From NCBI RefSeq assembly GCF_023634845.1, contig NZ_JAMLJL010000015.1:38552-102551 (forward strand): a stretch of 64,000 nucleotides of DNA. Reading direction: 5' to 3'. The translations under genes and the position numbers were made by a program. Below, piece after piece: positions 52,354 through 60,994 of this stretch (within the stretch, counting starts at the first letter, position 1; every line of letters starts with the position of its first letter). This stretch comes from Flavobacterium amniphilum (lineage in GTDB: Bacteria; Bacteroidota; Bacteroidia; Flavobacteriales; Flavobacteriaceae). The notes below the pieces were generated by a model. It saw nothing but the letters and a program-made list of their open reading frames with translations, did not search any database and was not told the DNA's origin.

Positions 52354-53304
52354 TTAAACGGTTACAATGTATTTTTCGATTAATGGTCTATCGCTATTCT
52401 CATCCCAAATTAATTTCCAATTTTCTGATTCAACGACATTGATTTCTTTTTGGCTTTCTTTTTCCTTAGCTTGGAATTGTACTTGAAAACGGATATCAAA
52501 TTCATTTCTTTCTCTTTCCTCGATTATTAAATTTTTAACTTCGTGTTTTGTAGGCGCCTCTAATTTTTCTATTATTGATTGATACCATTTATTGAATTCG
52601 CCATGTCCTATCATATTACCATATCCAGGAAATGTAAATTCTACTTTTTTATGTAGGTATTGAATAAAATATCCGTTTTCATCTAACTTGTCAAAATGAG
52701 TAAACCACTTGTGGATAAATGCTTCCACTTTTACTTTATTTCCTTTAGTGAAATCTTGAATTTTTGCAATAATTTTTTCTGCATGAGCAACAGCATTTTC
52801 TTTTACTTCTGACATAGAGTTTAATATGTTAGGCTCATAAGCATTGCGATAAGAATATAAAGGAGGATTGTAAATCATTTGTGTGTGATAAACGGTCTGT
52901 TCCATTGGCTTTAAAAAATCTTTTAGTCTAAAACGATTATAGCCAAGAGGTGTGTAAGATTCTTTAGAGCCACCTAAAGTTATGCTTTGTAAAAATTGTT
53001 TGCCTTTGAGTTTATCACCACCAACACCAAAAGCAAATCCCCAAATTAATACCTCGTCTAAATATTTCTTTAGGATTGCAGGTGTGCTATACCAATAAAA
53101 TGGATGTTGAAAAATTATAAAATCTGCATTAAGCAAAGCGTTTTGCTCTGATTTTACATCAATTATATAATCAGGATATAATGATTCTAGATGACGCACT
53201 TCTAATGCTATTTCTAGATTCGCTTTTTTTAGATTTTCGATGATTGTTTTATTGGCTATTGAACTTTCCAAATTGGGATGTGATAGGATAACTAGGACTT
53301 TCAT
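52354..53304 (-). CDS. NQO1/KefF-like NAD(P)H:quinone reductase with NTF2-like tail
   Basis: A 316-residue protein when started at the ATG at 53304 (MKVLVILSHPN). The flavodoxin-fold domain (about 1-190) shows FIIFQHPFYWYSTPAILKKYLD and the FMN loop FAFGVGG. A C-terminal NTF2/SnoaL-like domain (about 200-290, AFIHKWFTHFD, GYGNMIGHGEF) is fused. Reduces quinones or electrophiles. It is divergently transcribed from the HxlR regulator. Confidence 0.85.
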   Translation of the reverse strand: MKVLVILSHPNLESSIANKTIIENLKKANLEIALEVRHLESLYPDYIIDVKSEQNALLNADFIIFQHPFYWYSTPAILKKYLDEVLIWGFAFGVGGDKLKGKQFLQSITLGGSKESYTPLGYNRFRLKDFLKPMEQTVYHTQMIYNPPLYSYRNAYEPNILNSMSEVKENAVAHAEKIIAKIQDFTKGNKVKVEAFIHKWFTHFDKLDENGYFIQYLHKKVEFTFPGYGNMIGHGEFNKWYQSIIEKLEAPTKHEVKNLIIEERERNEFDIRFQVQFQAKEKESQKEINVVESENWKLIWDENSDRPLIEKYIVTV

Positions 53305-53392
53305 ATTGTTAAAATTTAAGGAATTCATTAAGATAGTTAATTGTTTGTGCACACATTTTAAACTATATTTATTACAGTTGCAAAACTATTTC

Positions 53393-53430
53393 TAAATTTG
53401 TACACAATCAATAACTGTCAATCTTGACAG
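53393..53430 (+). promoter_or_regulatory. hxlR promoter and operator candidate
   Basis: A TAAATTTG -7 element (53393-53400) is followed by a perfect inverted repeat ctgtcaa-tc-ttgacag at 53415-53430, 15 bp upstream of the HxlR start. The dyad is placed to let the regulator repress itself and the divergent quinone reductase gene. Confidence 0.6.
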
Positions 53431-53445
53431 GTTAAAATAATTTAA

Positions 53446-53823
53446 ATGAATAATAATATAGGATTACTTCCCAATTATGTTGATGGGTTAAAATTTCATT
53501 GTGGGATGGATGTAGCAATGCACCATCTGGGTGGAAAATGGAAAACTGTAGTGCTTTGGTACTTAATTGAAAATAAGAAAAGGTTTAATGAAATTAAAAA
53601 AAACATCCCCAATATTACCGAAAAAATGCTTACTATTCAACTGAAAAGTTTAGAAAAAGACGGAATTATAAAAAAAGAGGTTTTTAATATAAAACCGCCT
53701 TTGAAAGTAGAATATTCATTAACAGATTTTGGTAAAACACTTATACCTTTATTGGAATCTTTAGTTGATTGGGGACATTTTGTTGTAAAAGAAAAATCGT
53801 ATGTAATGCACACAAAAAAGTAG
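53446..53823 (+). CDS. HxlR-type transcriptional regulator
   Basis: A 125-residue winged-helix protein with the family signature MDVAMHHLGGKWKTVVLWYL, FNEIKKNIPNITEKMLTIQL and the wing EYSLTDFGKTLIPLLESL. A cysteine in FHCGMD near 20 sits where redox- or quinone-sensing HxlR members carry theirs. It is divergent from the quinone reductase it probably controls. Confidence 0.85.
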   Translation: MNNNIGLLPNYVDGLKFHCGMDVAMHHLGGKWKTVVLWYLIENKKRFNEIKKNIPNITEKMLTIQLKSLEKDGIIKKEVFNIKPPLKVEYSLTDFGKTLIPLLESLVDWGHFVVKEKSYVMHTKK

Positions 53824-53825
53824 TT

Positions 53826-54134
53826 ACAAAAGCGGCAATTAGTATAGACAAAAATTCACGATTTGAGTATATCATTCATGAATTTGGTTACTTAAGTATT
53901 TTGCCTCAAACTATTTTTGATGAAATTGACCATAGAATAGTTGCGAATGATAATAAACAGTACCTTGCCGTCAGTATAAAATGTGACGAAATACCAATAA
54001 ATAATTATTTTCGTTGTACAAAATGTGAAACAATTGAATATCTTACAACGCTTGTTGATTTTTCTATTCCGGAAAAATATATTGTCCAAGAAATGAACTG
54101 TGTTCTTGTAGGTATTTGTAAACAATGTTCTTGA
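53826..54134 (+). pseudogene. C-terminal remnant of a Fur-family regulator
   Basis: The reading frame ends in YFRCTKCETIEYLTTLVDFS and YIVQEMNCVLVGICKQCS, which match the metal-binding C-terminus of Fur proteins with both CxxC pairs. Upstream, NDNKQYLAVSIKCDEIP fits the domain junction, but the N-terminal winged helix is missing. Confidence 0.7.
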
Positions 54135-54138
54135 TATT

Positions 54139-55377
54139 TTATTTTGCTAGATTGTTGGGTATTTCTATTTTAAATTTATTTCTCAAAATTTTCATATCCT
54201 CACTTACTTTTTTGTCTAGTACTTTTGCATAGTGTTGGGTAGTTCTCAAATTTTTATGACCGAGCATTTTACTAACACTTTCAATCGGAACTCCATTTGT
54301 TAAAGTTACAGTAGTAGCAAAAGTATGTCGGGCAATATGGAATGTCAATTCTTTTTCAATCTCACAAACTTCTGCAATTTCTTTTAAATAAGCATTCATT
54401 TTTTGATTGCTAAGAATTGGTAGAAGTTTATTTTCATTATTACATTGTGGATGATTTTCGTATTTATCAATTATCATTTGCGTAACTGGTAGTATTGGGA
54501 TTTTAGAAGCACTTTCTGTTTTCTGACGATGTGTAAAAATCCACTTTTCACCATCGATACCGATACTTATATGGGATTTTGTCAAATTCCTTACATCAAT
54601 GTATGCTAGACCCGTAAAACAGCTAAAAAGGAAAATATCACGCACTAGAGACAATCTTTCTATTTTAAAATCTTTTTCAATAATACTTTGAATTTCTTCC
54701 TCAGATAAATAAATTCGTTCTACTTCTCTAACTTTAGATTTATAATTGGCAAATGGGTTTTTCTCAAGCCAATCATTAGCCAAACAAATCTTAATTATTT
54801 TACTGAAATTTTTGATGTATTTAACGGCAGTATTATTAGCGCAATTTCTAACACTTCTTAAATAGAATTCGTAATCGGTAATAAAGGCATGGTTTATTTT
54901 AGAAATCTCAATATCCGAGACACTATATTTCCATTCCAAAAACTCAATAGTGTGTTTTAAAGATGTGGTATAACGTTCTAACGTTCCGGAAGCGTATTCT
55001 TTGCCTACCAATTCTTTTATTTTATTGTTATGGTCTTGGAAGATTGGAACTAGCATCCTTGCTTTTTCATTTACTCCCAATATTTTGCTTTTAAGAGATT
55101 CAGTTGTTACAGGTATCTTTTTATGGATTAATTCCATTTGAGCATCTATAATTTGAGTTTTAAGTAGAGTAAGGTGACTATTTATTGAACGAGCTTCCTC
55201 TGATGAACCTTTCATTTTACCAGCTTCTACAGACCATTTAAAGGTTTCTACAAATCGATTGGTACTTAATTCAATTCTTTTGCCGTTGACTGTGATTCTT
55301 GTGTAGATTGGTAATAATCCATTAACGTTGGCTTTTGCTTTCTTTGCATAAAAGAGAATAGATACTTTTGTTTTCAT
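54139..55377 (-). CDS. tyrosine recombinase (Bacteroidetes integrase)
   Basis: A 412-residue site-specific integrase. An N-terminal arm-binding domain and a SAM-like core-binding domain (about 105-205) precede the catalytic domain. HIARHTFAT and LGHKNLRTTQHYAKV supply the HxxR...H...Y catalytic residues; the first arginine position is in FTGLAYIDVRNL, degenerate as is usual in Bacteroidetes. It lies 262 bp from the tRNA-Ser 3' end and points away from it. It mediates integration at the 17-bp core. Confidence 0.9.
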   Translation of the reverse strand: MKTKVSILFYAKKAKANVNGLLPIYTRITVNGKRIELSTNRFVETFKWSVEAGKMKGSSEEARSINSHLTLLKTQIIDAQMELIHKKIPVTTESLKSKILGVNEKARMLVPIFQDHNNKIKELVGKEYASGTLERYTTSLKHTIEFLEWKYSVSDIEISKINHAFITDYEFYLRSVRNCANNTAVKYIKNFSKIIKICLANDWLEKNPFANYKSKVREVERIYLSEEEIQSIIEKDFKIERLSLVRDIFLFSCFTGLAYIDVRNLTKSHISIGIDGEKWIFTHRQKTESASKIPILPVTQMIIDKYENHPQCNNENKLLPILSNQKMNAYLKEIAEVCEIEKELTFHIARHTFATTVTLTNGVPIESVSKMLGHKNLRTTQHYAKVLDKKVSEDMKILRNKFKIEIPNNLAK

Positions 55378-55487
55378 TGTGATAACCTTTTTTAGTTGTT
55401 ATTAAATTAACTTCAATTGGACTAATCCACAAGATGTACAATCATTGAACTGGTTGTTAAGCCTTGTAAATACTAGTCTTAAAGGAC

Positions 55488-55537
55488 AAATCGGTTACCA
55501 AAGATTTGGATTATTTTAGGGTAACCGATTTTATCCC
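55488..55537. repeat. GGTAACCGATTT sites next to the integrase
   Basis: aaatcggttacc (55488-55499) and ggtaaccgattt (55520-55531) form a perfect 12-bp inverted repeat. The right arm extends to TTAGGGTAACCGATTTTATCCC (split at 55516-55537), which matches 16822-16843 at 20 of 22 positions. The inverted and distant copies suggest recombinase arm sites or an operator upstream of the integrase gene. Confidence 0.6.
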
Positions 55538-55583
55538 TTTAGGTTCACTCATTAATGAATAATTTGATTATGTTGGAAATGAA

Positions 55584-55617
55584 AAAACCCTTTAAATCAT
55601 ACGATTTAAAGGGTTTT
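55584..55617 (-). terminator. tRNA-Ser terminator
   Basis: A 15-bp perfect stem (arms 55584-55598 and 55603-55617, loop atac) followed by a T run on the minus strand. It lies 22 bp past the CCA end of the tRNA-Ser. Confidence 0.85.
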
Positions 55618-55638
55618 AATTCAATTTGTATTCTATAC

Positions 55639-55728
55639 TGGCAGAGAGGAAGGGATTCGAACCCTCGATGCAGTTACCCACATACAAACTTTCCAGGCTT
55701 GCTCCTTCAACCACTCGGACACCTCTCT
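55639..55728 (-). tRNA. tRNA-Ser(GGA)
   Basis: 90 bp including an encoded CCA. The acceptor arms agagagg and cctctct pair, the T loop ggttcgaatcc is canonical, and the long variable arm marks a class II tRNA. The anticodon stem (caagc with gtttg) holds the loop ctggaaa, giving anticodon GGA at 55692-55694. It serves as the integration site for the element to its left. Confidence 0.95.
55641..55657 (-). repeat. attR: 3' end of tRNA-Ser
   Basis: 17 bp, gcagagaggaagggatt, identical to 16753-16769. The intact tRNA gene is restored by the integrated element's end. The integrase gene lies just to the left. Confidence 0.75.
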
Positions 55729-55783
55729 ATTATGGGATTGCAAAGAAATCTATTTTTTTCCAGAAAAAAAAGGACAAAACGAA

Positions 55784-56812
55784 TTAATTCATTTCACCTC
55801 TCAAAGATGTTTCAAATATGGTTTTAAATACAGACGGCGCGACGTTCTGCCCTAACAGGTACATAAGCTTGGTAATAGCTGCCTCGGTAGTGATATCTTT
55901 CCCTGAAATCACCCCAATCTGCTTTAATTGTGAACTGGTTTCATAATGTCCCATATTCACGCTTCCCCCCGAACACTGGGTTACATTCACCACATGAATT
56001 CCTTTTTGGATCGCTTCCGAAAGTAGGTTTACAAACCATTCTTCAGTAGGCGCATTACCTGCCCCATAGGTTTCCAGTACTATTCCTTTCAGGTTTTCCG
56101 CCGAAAGTATGGCCTTCATGACGTGATGGTTCACACCCGGAAACAACTTCACCACCGCTACATTATCATCAAACTGTTTGTGTATTTCTATTTTCTTCCC
56201 GGTAGGCTTCAAAAGGATTTCTTCATTTACCTTCAAATGCACACCTGATTCAACCAGACAGGTCAGGTTGGGAGATGTAAAGGCATTAAAATGTTCGGCA
56301 CTGATTTTTGTGGTACGGTTACCACGGTAGAGTTTATATTCAAAATACAGACACACTTCGGAGATAACCGGTTTCCCTTTGTGTTGTAACGATGCTACCT
56401 GTATAGCCGTAATCAGGTTTTCTTTTGCATCGGTACGCAAATCCCCTATCGGCAATTGCGAACCGGTAAAAACCACTGGCTTGTCAAGGTTCTCCAGCAT
56501 AAAACTTAAGGCTGACGCCGAGTACGACATCGTATCGGAACCATGCAACACCACAAACCCGTCATACTGATTATAATTTTCCTCAATGATCGAAGCAAGC
56601 TTTACCCACTCCTGAATATTCATATTCGAAGAATCGATGGGCGTATCAAACGAAACAGTCGCTATCTCACAATCCAGCAACTTTAATTCGGGGATACTCT
56701 TCAACAGTTTATTAAAATTGAAAGCCTTTAAGGAACCTGTTTCAAAATCTTTGACCATACCAATGGTACCACCGGTATAAATCAGTAAAATATTAGGATT
56801 AGACGATGTCAT
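55784..56812 (-). CDS. ansA: type I L-asparaginase
   Basis: A 342-residue cytoplasmic asparaginase. The two catalytic threonines are in IYTGGTIGM and GSDTMSYSASAL. The length fits the type I family. It overlaps the acyltransferase gene by 14 bases. This is the first protein-coding gene right of the tRNA, and from here codon and base use are those of the core genome. Confidence 0.9.
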   Translation of the reverse strand: MTSSNPNILLIYTGGTIGMVKDFETGSLKAFNFNKLLKSIPELKLLDCEIATVSFDTPIDSSNMNIQEWVKLASIIEENYNQYDGFVVLHGSDTMSYSASALSFMLENLDKPVVFTGSQLPIGDLRTDAKENLITAIQVASLQHKGKPVISEVCLYFEYKLYRGNRTTKISAEHFNAFTSPNLTCLVESGVHLKVNEEILLKPTGKKIEIHKQFDDNVAVVKLFPGVNHHVMKAILSAENLKGIVLETYGAGNAPTEEWFVNLLSEAIQKGIHVVNVTQCSGGSVNMGHYETSSQLKQIGVISGKDITTEAAITKLMYLLGQNVAPSVFKTIFETSLRGEMN

Positions 56813-57935
56813 GGTATTTTAATTTGTTGACAACAGGATTAGCATACATGGCCAGAAAGCCTTCTTTCATTTGCTGGTTTTGCTTATCGATACGCATTTC
56901 AAGACGGCGCTGGAAAAGGGATTTCTCCTGATCGGTATATTTATCCTGAAAACGGGTCGTATTGTTTAAAAGATCGTAAGCAATAAAGTTGGTTGGCCAC
57001 AAACGGTACGATTGCAGTATGGAATCATCAACCACTTGGGTTAACGCCTGTATTTGCTTATTGTTATTTAAGTGTTCTTCCTTAATCGCATCCAACTCGC
57101 TGTCCAGTATATCTCCAACATGAATGTGTATTCTTCTCTTTTGTCCTAAAACCCCGCGCAGTATATTATTAAAATCCTCATTGGAACTTTTCACATATAC
57201 TTCATTATTCGCTTCGGCCATTAACTGTGGCATCTTCAAAGCATCGGTAGGATCATATTCATAGGATATGGAAATAGGCACAATCTTTATCTCTTTGAAA
57301 TAATCGATTACATCCCTTCCGTTTGCAGCCATCGACAACATCTTAAGCACACCACTGTGCGTGGCATCGTTACCGTCTTTGGTTCTTCCTTCGCGTTGTG
57401 CTATCCATACCGAGCGGTTTTCACGAAGCAATAACTGCTCAATATATTCCGACATTAAGTGTGAACTCTGCAACAATTCCCTTGGTGGCAAACCACGCTG
57501 TACAACAAAATTGCGGTTCAACTTAGACAACGAGCGTAAGAAATCTTTCTTTACCAGGTTATCACCAATAGCTGAGGCAGTCATCACCAGTCCATAGTCA
57601 AACAAAGCAATGTTCAGCAATGAAGTGTCTAATATAATATCGCGGTGATTGGATATAAATAAATAGGAAGTATTCGGTTCCAGTTTTTCAAACCCCGAAG
57701 TGGATAATCCGTCAGAGCTTTTCTGCAATACTTTCTGAATGGATTCATAAATGAAGTTACATTGAAAATCACGGATGGAATGTGTTTTTTTCAACTGTGC
57801 TTTCCACACTTCTTCATCAACATCAGGAAACGTGAACTGCATCATCGCTTTCATGATGGGATGATTGATTCCATTTTGGATTGCCTGATTTACTTCGGCA
57901 TCATAATAAGGTCGGATGGCATCGAATTTTGACAT
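56799..57935 (-). CDS. PlsC-domain acyltransferase
   Basis: A 378-residue membrane-associated acyltransferase. The catalytic HxxxxD is in ISNHRDIILDTSLL (about 107-112), and QREGRTKDG supplies the second motif. It resembles lysophospholipid acyltransferases that use glycerol-phosphate substrates. A long N-terminal extension (about 90 residues) is present. Confidence 0.85.
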   Translation of the reverse strand: MSKFDAIRPYYDAEVNQAIQNGINHPIMKAMMQFTFPDVDEEVWKAQLKKTHSIRDFQCNFIYESIQKVLQKSSDGLSTSGFEKLEPNTSYLFISNHRDIILDTSLLNIALFDYGLVMTASAIGDNLVKKDFLRSLSKLNRNFVVQRGLPPRELLQSSHLMSEYIEQLLLRENRSVWIAQREGRTKDGNDATHSGVLKMLSMAANGRDVIDYFKEIKIVPISISYEYDPTDALKMPQLMAEANNEVYVKSSNEDFNNILRGVLGQKRRIHIHVGDILDSELDAIKEEHLNNNKQIQALTQVVDDSILQSYRLWPTNFIAYDLLNNTTRFQDKYTDQEKSLFQRRLEMRIDKQNQQMKEGFLAMYANPVVNKLKYHDIV

Positions 57936-57995
57936 TTCTGCTTAATTTCTACTACAAATGAACGAATAATTTTTGAATCCTTTGTAAATACTGCG

Positions 57996-58763
57996 TTATA
58001 TTCCGAATACCGTTGCAGAATTTTCAGTCGTGATACGGGCAATCTCTTCAATTGGAAGATTATAAATCTCCGCCAGTTTCTGAGCCACCAATGTTACATA
58101 CCCACTTTCATTCCTTTTTCCTCTGTGCGGAGCCGGAGCCAGATAAGGCGCATCGGTTTCCAGTACAATATGTTTGATATCGATTTGATCCAGGAACTGG
58201 TCAATCTTTCCGTTTTTGAACGTCACCACGCCTCCTATTCCAAGTTTCATTCCGTATGAGATGGCTTTTTGAGCCTGCTCCAGATCCCCTGAAAAACAAT
58301 GGAAGATCCCGAACAAACCGTCACCCTTTTCCAGCTCAAGCACTTCGAAAATTTCATCAAAAGCATCACGGCAATGAATGTTGATAGGCAGTTTGTATTT
58401 CTTTGCCAATTGAATTTGTCTTTGAAAAGCAATCTTCTGGATATCCAAAGTCGTTTTGTCCCAATACAAATCAATCCCGATTTCGCCCACGGCATAGAAT
58501 TTCCTTTTTCCAAACTGCTCTTCCACAAAAGCCAGTTCCTCCAGATAGTTTTCCTTCACATAACAAGGATGCAATCCCATCATCAGAAAAACATGATCAG
58601 GATATTGCGCCTCAAGATCAAACATACGCTGTGCATAAGTCGAATCGATAGCCGGAATAAAGAAACGCGTAACCCCCTTATCCATGGCATTCTGAATCAT
58701 TTCGGCACGGTCATCGGCAAATTGTGAAGAATATAAATGTGTATGTGTATCGGTAAAAATCAT
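57996..58763 (-). CDS. tatD: TatD family metal-dependent DNase
   Basis: A 255-residue TIM-barrel hydrolase. The metal ligands THTHLY (about 5-10), GEIGIDLYWDKT, INIHCRDAFDE, FHCFSGD and LETDAPYL are all present. TatD proteins are 3'-5' DNases or deacylases. It lies in the core segment, on the same strand as the asparaginase and acyltransferase genes. Confidence 0.9.
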   Translation of the reverse strand: MIFTDTHTHLYSSQFADDRAEMIQNAMDKGVTRFFIPAIDSTYAQRMFDLEAQYPDHVFLMMGLHPCYVKENYLEELAFVEEQFGKRKFYAVGEIGIDLYWDKTTLDIQKIAFQRQIQLAKKYKLPINIHCRDAFDEIFEVLELEKGDGLFGIFHCFSGDLEQAQKAISYGMKLGIGGVVTFKNGKIDQFLDQIDIKHIVLETDAPYLAPAPHRGKRNESGYVTLVAQKLAEIYNLPIEEIARITTENSATVFGI

Positions 58764-58809
58764 GGTATTTATTTAAAGTGCAAAGGTACTGAGATTTAGA
58801 AAGAATAAA

Positions 58810-58842
58810 AAAACGTCTTGATTAATAATCAGGACGTTTTTA
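58810..58842 (-). terminator. terminator after the M16 pair
   Basis: aaaaacgtc (58810-58818) pairs with gacgttttt (58834-58842) and the stem continues inward through tgatt/aatca with one wobble. It lies 22 bp past the stop of the 58864-60933 gene. Confidence 0.8.
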
Positions 58843-58863
58843 AAAAGGACTAATAAATTCTAA

Positions 58864-60933
58864 TTACTGAAAATCTGAATCAGCAACTCCTTCATTTACT
58901 TTCACATCCGAAACCACAAGATCAATTGGCATCCCGGCTTCAATACTTATTTTAAAAGGATACTTCACCCCTTTTACTTCTTTATAATCGTCAAAATAAA
59001 TCATTTGTTTAATCAATTGCTCACCCTGCTTGCTTTCATTCTCAGATGCTATTTTCAAACCTGTTTTTACATCAAAGAACAAACGGGACTTTGGCGTTTT
59101 GACCACATAAGCATCAACGTCATTTACTTTCTCAATTCCTGTAAATGTTACTTGCGGATTATCAATAAGGTACAACTCAAAGAAAGGATGCGCCTGTGAT
59201 TTCATCAACTTATAATCTTCACCTTCAATCATCTTTTTCTTCCCTTGCTGCTCAATATAAGCCACTTTATCATTGATTCTCTGCTTCATAACCGTCATCT
59301 TCATTGCAGGCAAAACCATATCAACCGCAAATGTTCCCTTAGACGATGCCTTGGTATTAAATTCCAGCTGCTGTCCCTGAATATTCCCTTTGGCAAAAGT
59401 TGCCACTGTTTTAACTTCAGAAATTGCCTTTATACCACCAATCGCATTAACATAATTATCAATTACCGATTTTACCGTAACCTTTACATCTGCTTTTTTG
59501 GTCACAGGTTTCTCAACCGGATTACCATATTTATCGAAGAAGAACATTGGGATTTTAGTTTTTTCCAATGCAGGAATCACTTCACTTCCCTTTCCAACTA
59601 CAATAATCCTTGCGTTATCAGCCAGAAAATATTTTTTTGCCGCATTCATTACTTCATCAGCCGTAACTGCATTGATACTTTTTATATAGTTTTCATAAAA
59701 ATCAGACGGTAAATTCTGGGTTTCCGTTTGTAAAGCATAACGCGCAACCGTTTCAGGCTTTTCTATTTTCATTACAAAACTTCCGATATAAGCTGCTTTT
59801 GCATCTCTAAGAACTTGATCTGTTACTTTTTCCGTTCTTATTCTTTTAAGCTCGTTCAACAACTCAACAACTGCGCTATCAGTTACCATATTACGTACCT
59901 TAGCTGAAGCTGTAAATTTTGTTACAAACTTACTTCCGTTCACATATGATCCGGCACCATATGTCCATCCGTGTTTCTCACGAAGGTTCATATTCAGGTA
60001 GCTGCCAAAATCACCTCCAAAGATTTGATCTGCAATAATAGTTGCAAAATAATCCTTGTCTGTCATTTTCAGACTGACCGTGTTCACAAATGACACATTC
60101 GACTGTACTGCATTAGGCATATCAACAAAATTGATCTGTGTGTATTGCACATTTTTCGGGTCATTATAAGTTGCATTAGGAGCAGAAGCTTTAGTCCAAT
60201 TCTCAAAAGCTTTCTCCACTCTATTTTTTATATCTGCAAACTTCACATCACCAATGACAACCAAATAAGCATTCTCAGGAACGAAATAGGTATTATAATA
60301 CTGAATCACATCATTCAATGAAACCGCATTGATTGATTGTTCCGTAAGATACTCTCCAAACGGATGGTTTTTCCCAAAAGCCAAAACATCTTCCACTCTG
60401 GAGGCAACATTTGCAACATCTTTTTCTTCTGATTTAACTCCCTCAATAAGTTCAATTTTTTCCTTATCAAGTTCATCTTGGGTAAAATTCGGCTCTAAAC
60501 ATCCTTTCACCATAAGTTCAAGAATTCTTACCGAATATTTTGACAATCCGGAAGCATATGCCCCATCAGCCGAAAAATCGATTCTTGCGCCCATCATGTC
60601 AATTTCATCATTAAAAACATCTCTAGATACCGATTTTGTTCCTTTACCAATCAATTCACCTGTTAAATTTTTAACTCCTTTCTTTGCTCCTTCGGCATGT
60701 GGATTGTTATCAACACTCAAACTGAAAGAAACACGGGGCAGTTTATGATTTTCAACCACCATTACTTTCAACCCGTTTGGTAAAGTAAACTTTTGAGGCT
60801 TTCCAACATTTACCGTTGGCACAGGTCCCGGTTTTGGCATTGGCCTTTCGTTTTGTGCTTGTAAAGATGTCAAGGTAAAAAACAAGCTTGAAAATAATAT
60901 AATTGCGTTTTTATTTATCAGTAGTGTTTTCAT
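58864..60933 (-). CDS. M16 peptidase-like protein without the zinc motif
   Basis: A 689-residue protein when started at the ATG at 60933 before the signal peptide (MKTLLINKNAIILFSSLFF, ending LQAQ). An upstream in-frame start would add about 30 residues lacking signal features. M16 domains are recognisable, but the HxxEH position reads NLTGELIG, so it is probably the non-catalytic partner of the upstream M16 protease. A C-terminal ~180-residue beta-rich domain (about 510-689) is extra. Confidence 0.85.
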   Translation of the reverse strand: MKTLLINKNAIILFSSLFFTLTSLQAQNERPMPKPGPVPTVNVGKPQKFTLPNGLKVMVVENHKLPRVSFSLSVDNNPHAEGAKKGVKNLTGELIGKGTKSVSRDVFNDEIDMMGARIDFSADGAYASGLSKYSVRILELMVKGCLEPNFTQDELDKEKIELIEGVKSEEKDVANVASRVEDVLAFGKNHPFGEYLTEQSINAVSLNDVIQYYNTYFVPENAYLVVIGDVKFADIKNRVEKAFENWTKASAPNATYNDPKNVQYTQINFVDMPNAVQSNVSFVNTVSLKMTDKDYFATIIADQIFGGDFGSYLNMNLREKHGWTYGAGSYVNGSKFVTKFTASAKVRNMVTDSAVVELLNELKRIRTEKVTDQVLRDAKAAYIGSFVMKIEKPETVARYALQTETQNLPSDFYENYIKSINAVTADEVMNAAKKYFLADNARIIVVGKGSEVIPALEKTKIPMFFFDKYGNPVEKPVTKKADVKVTVKSVIDNYVNAIGGIKAISEVKTVATFAKGNIQGQQLEFNTKASSKGTFAVDMVLPAMKMTVMKQRINDKVAYIEQQGKKKMIEGEDYKLMKSQAHPFFELYLIDNPQVTFTGIEKVNDVDAYVVKTPKSRLFFDVKTGLKIASENESKQGEQLIKQMIYFDDYKEVKGVKYPFKISIEAGMPIDLVVSDVKVNEGVADSDFQ

Positions 60934-60994
60934 ATTACGTAATTGCTTCGCCAATTCGCTGGCGCTCGTGTCTTGAATTTTCGCTTTCATACTC

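Noticed and set aside
55555..55827. 90-residue reading frame over the tRNA-Ser gene
   Set aside because: It is the antisense of a tRNA and its terminator; coding is accidental.
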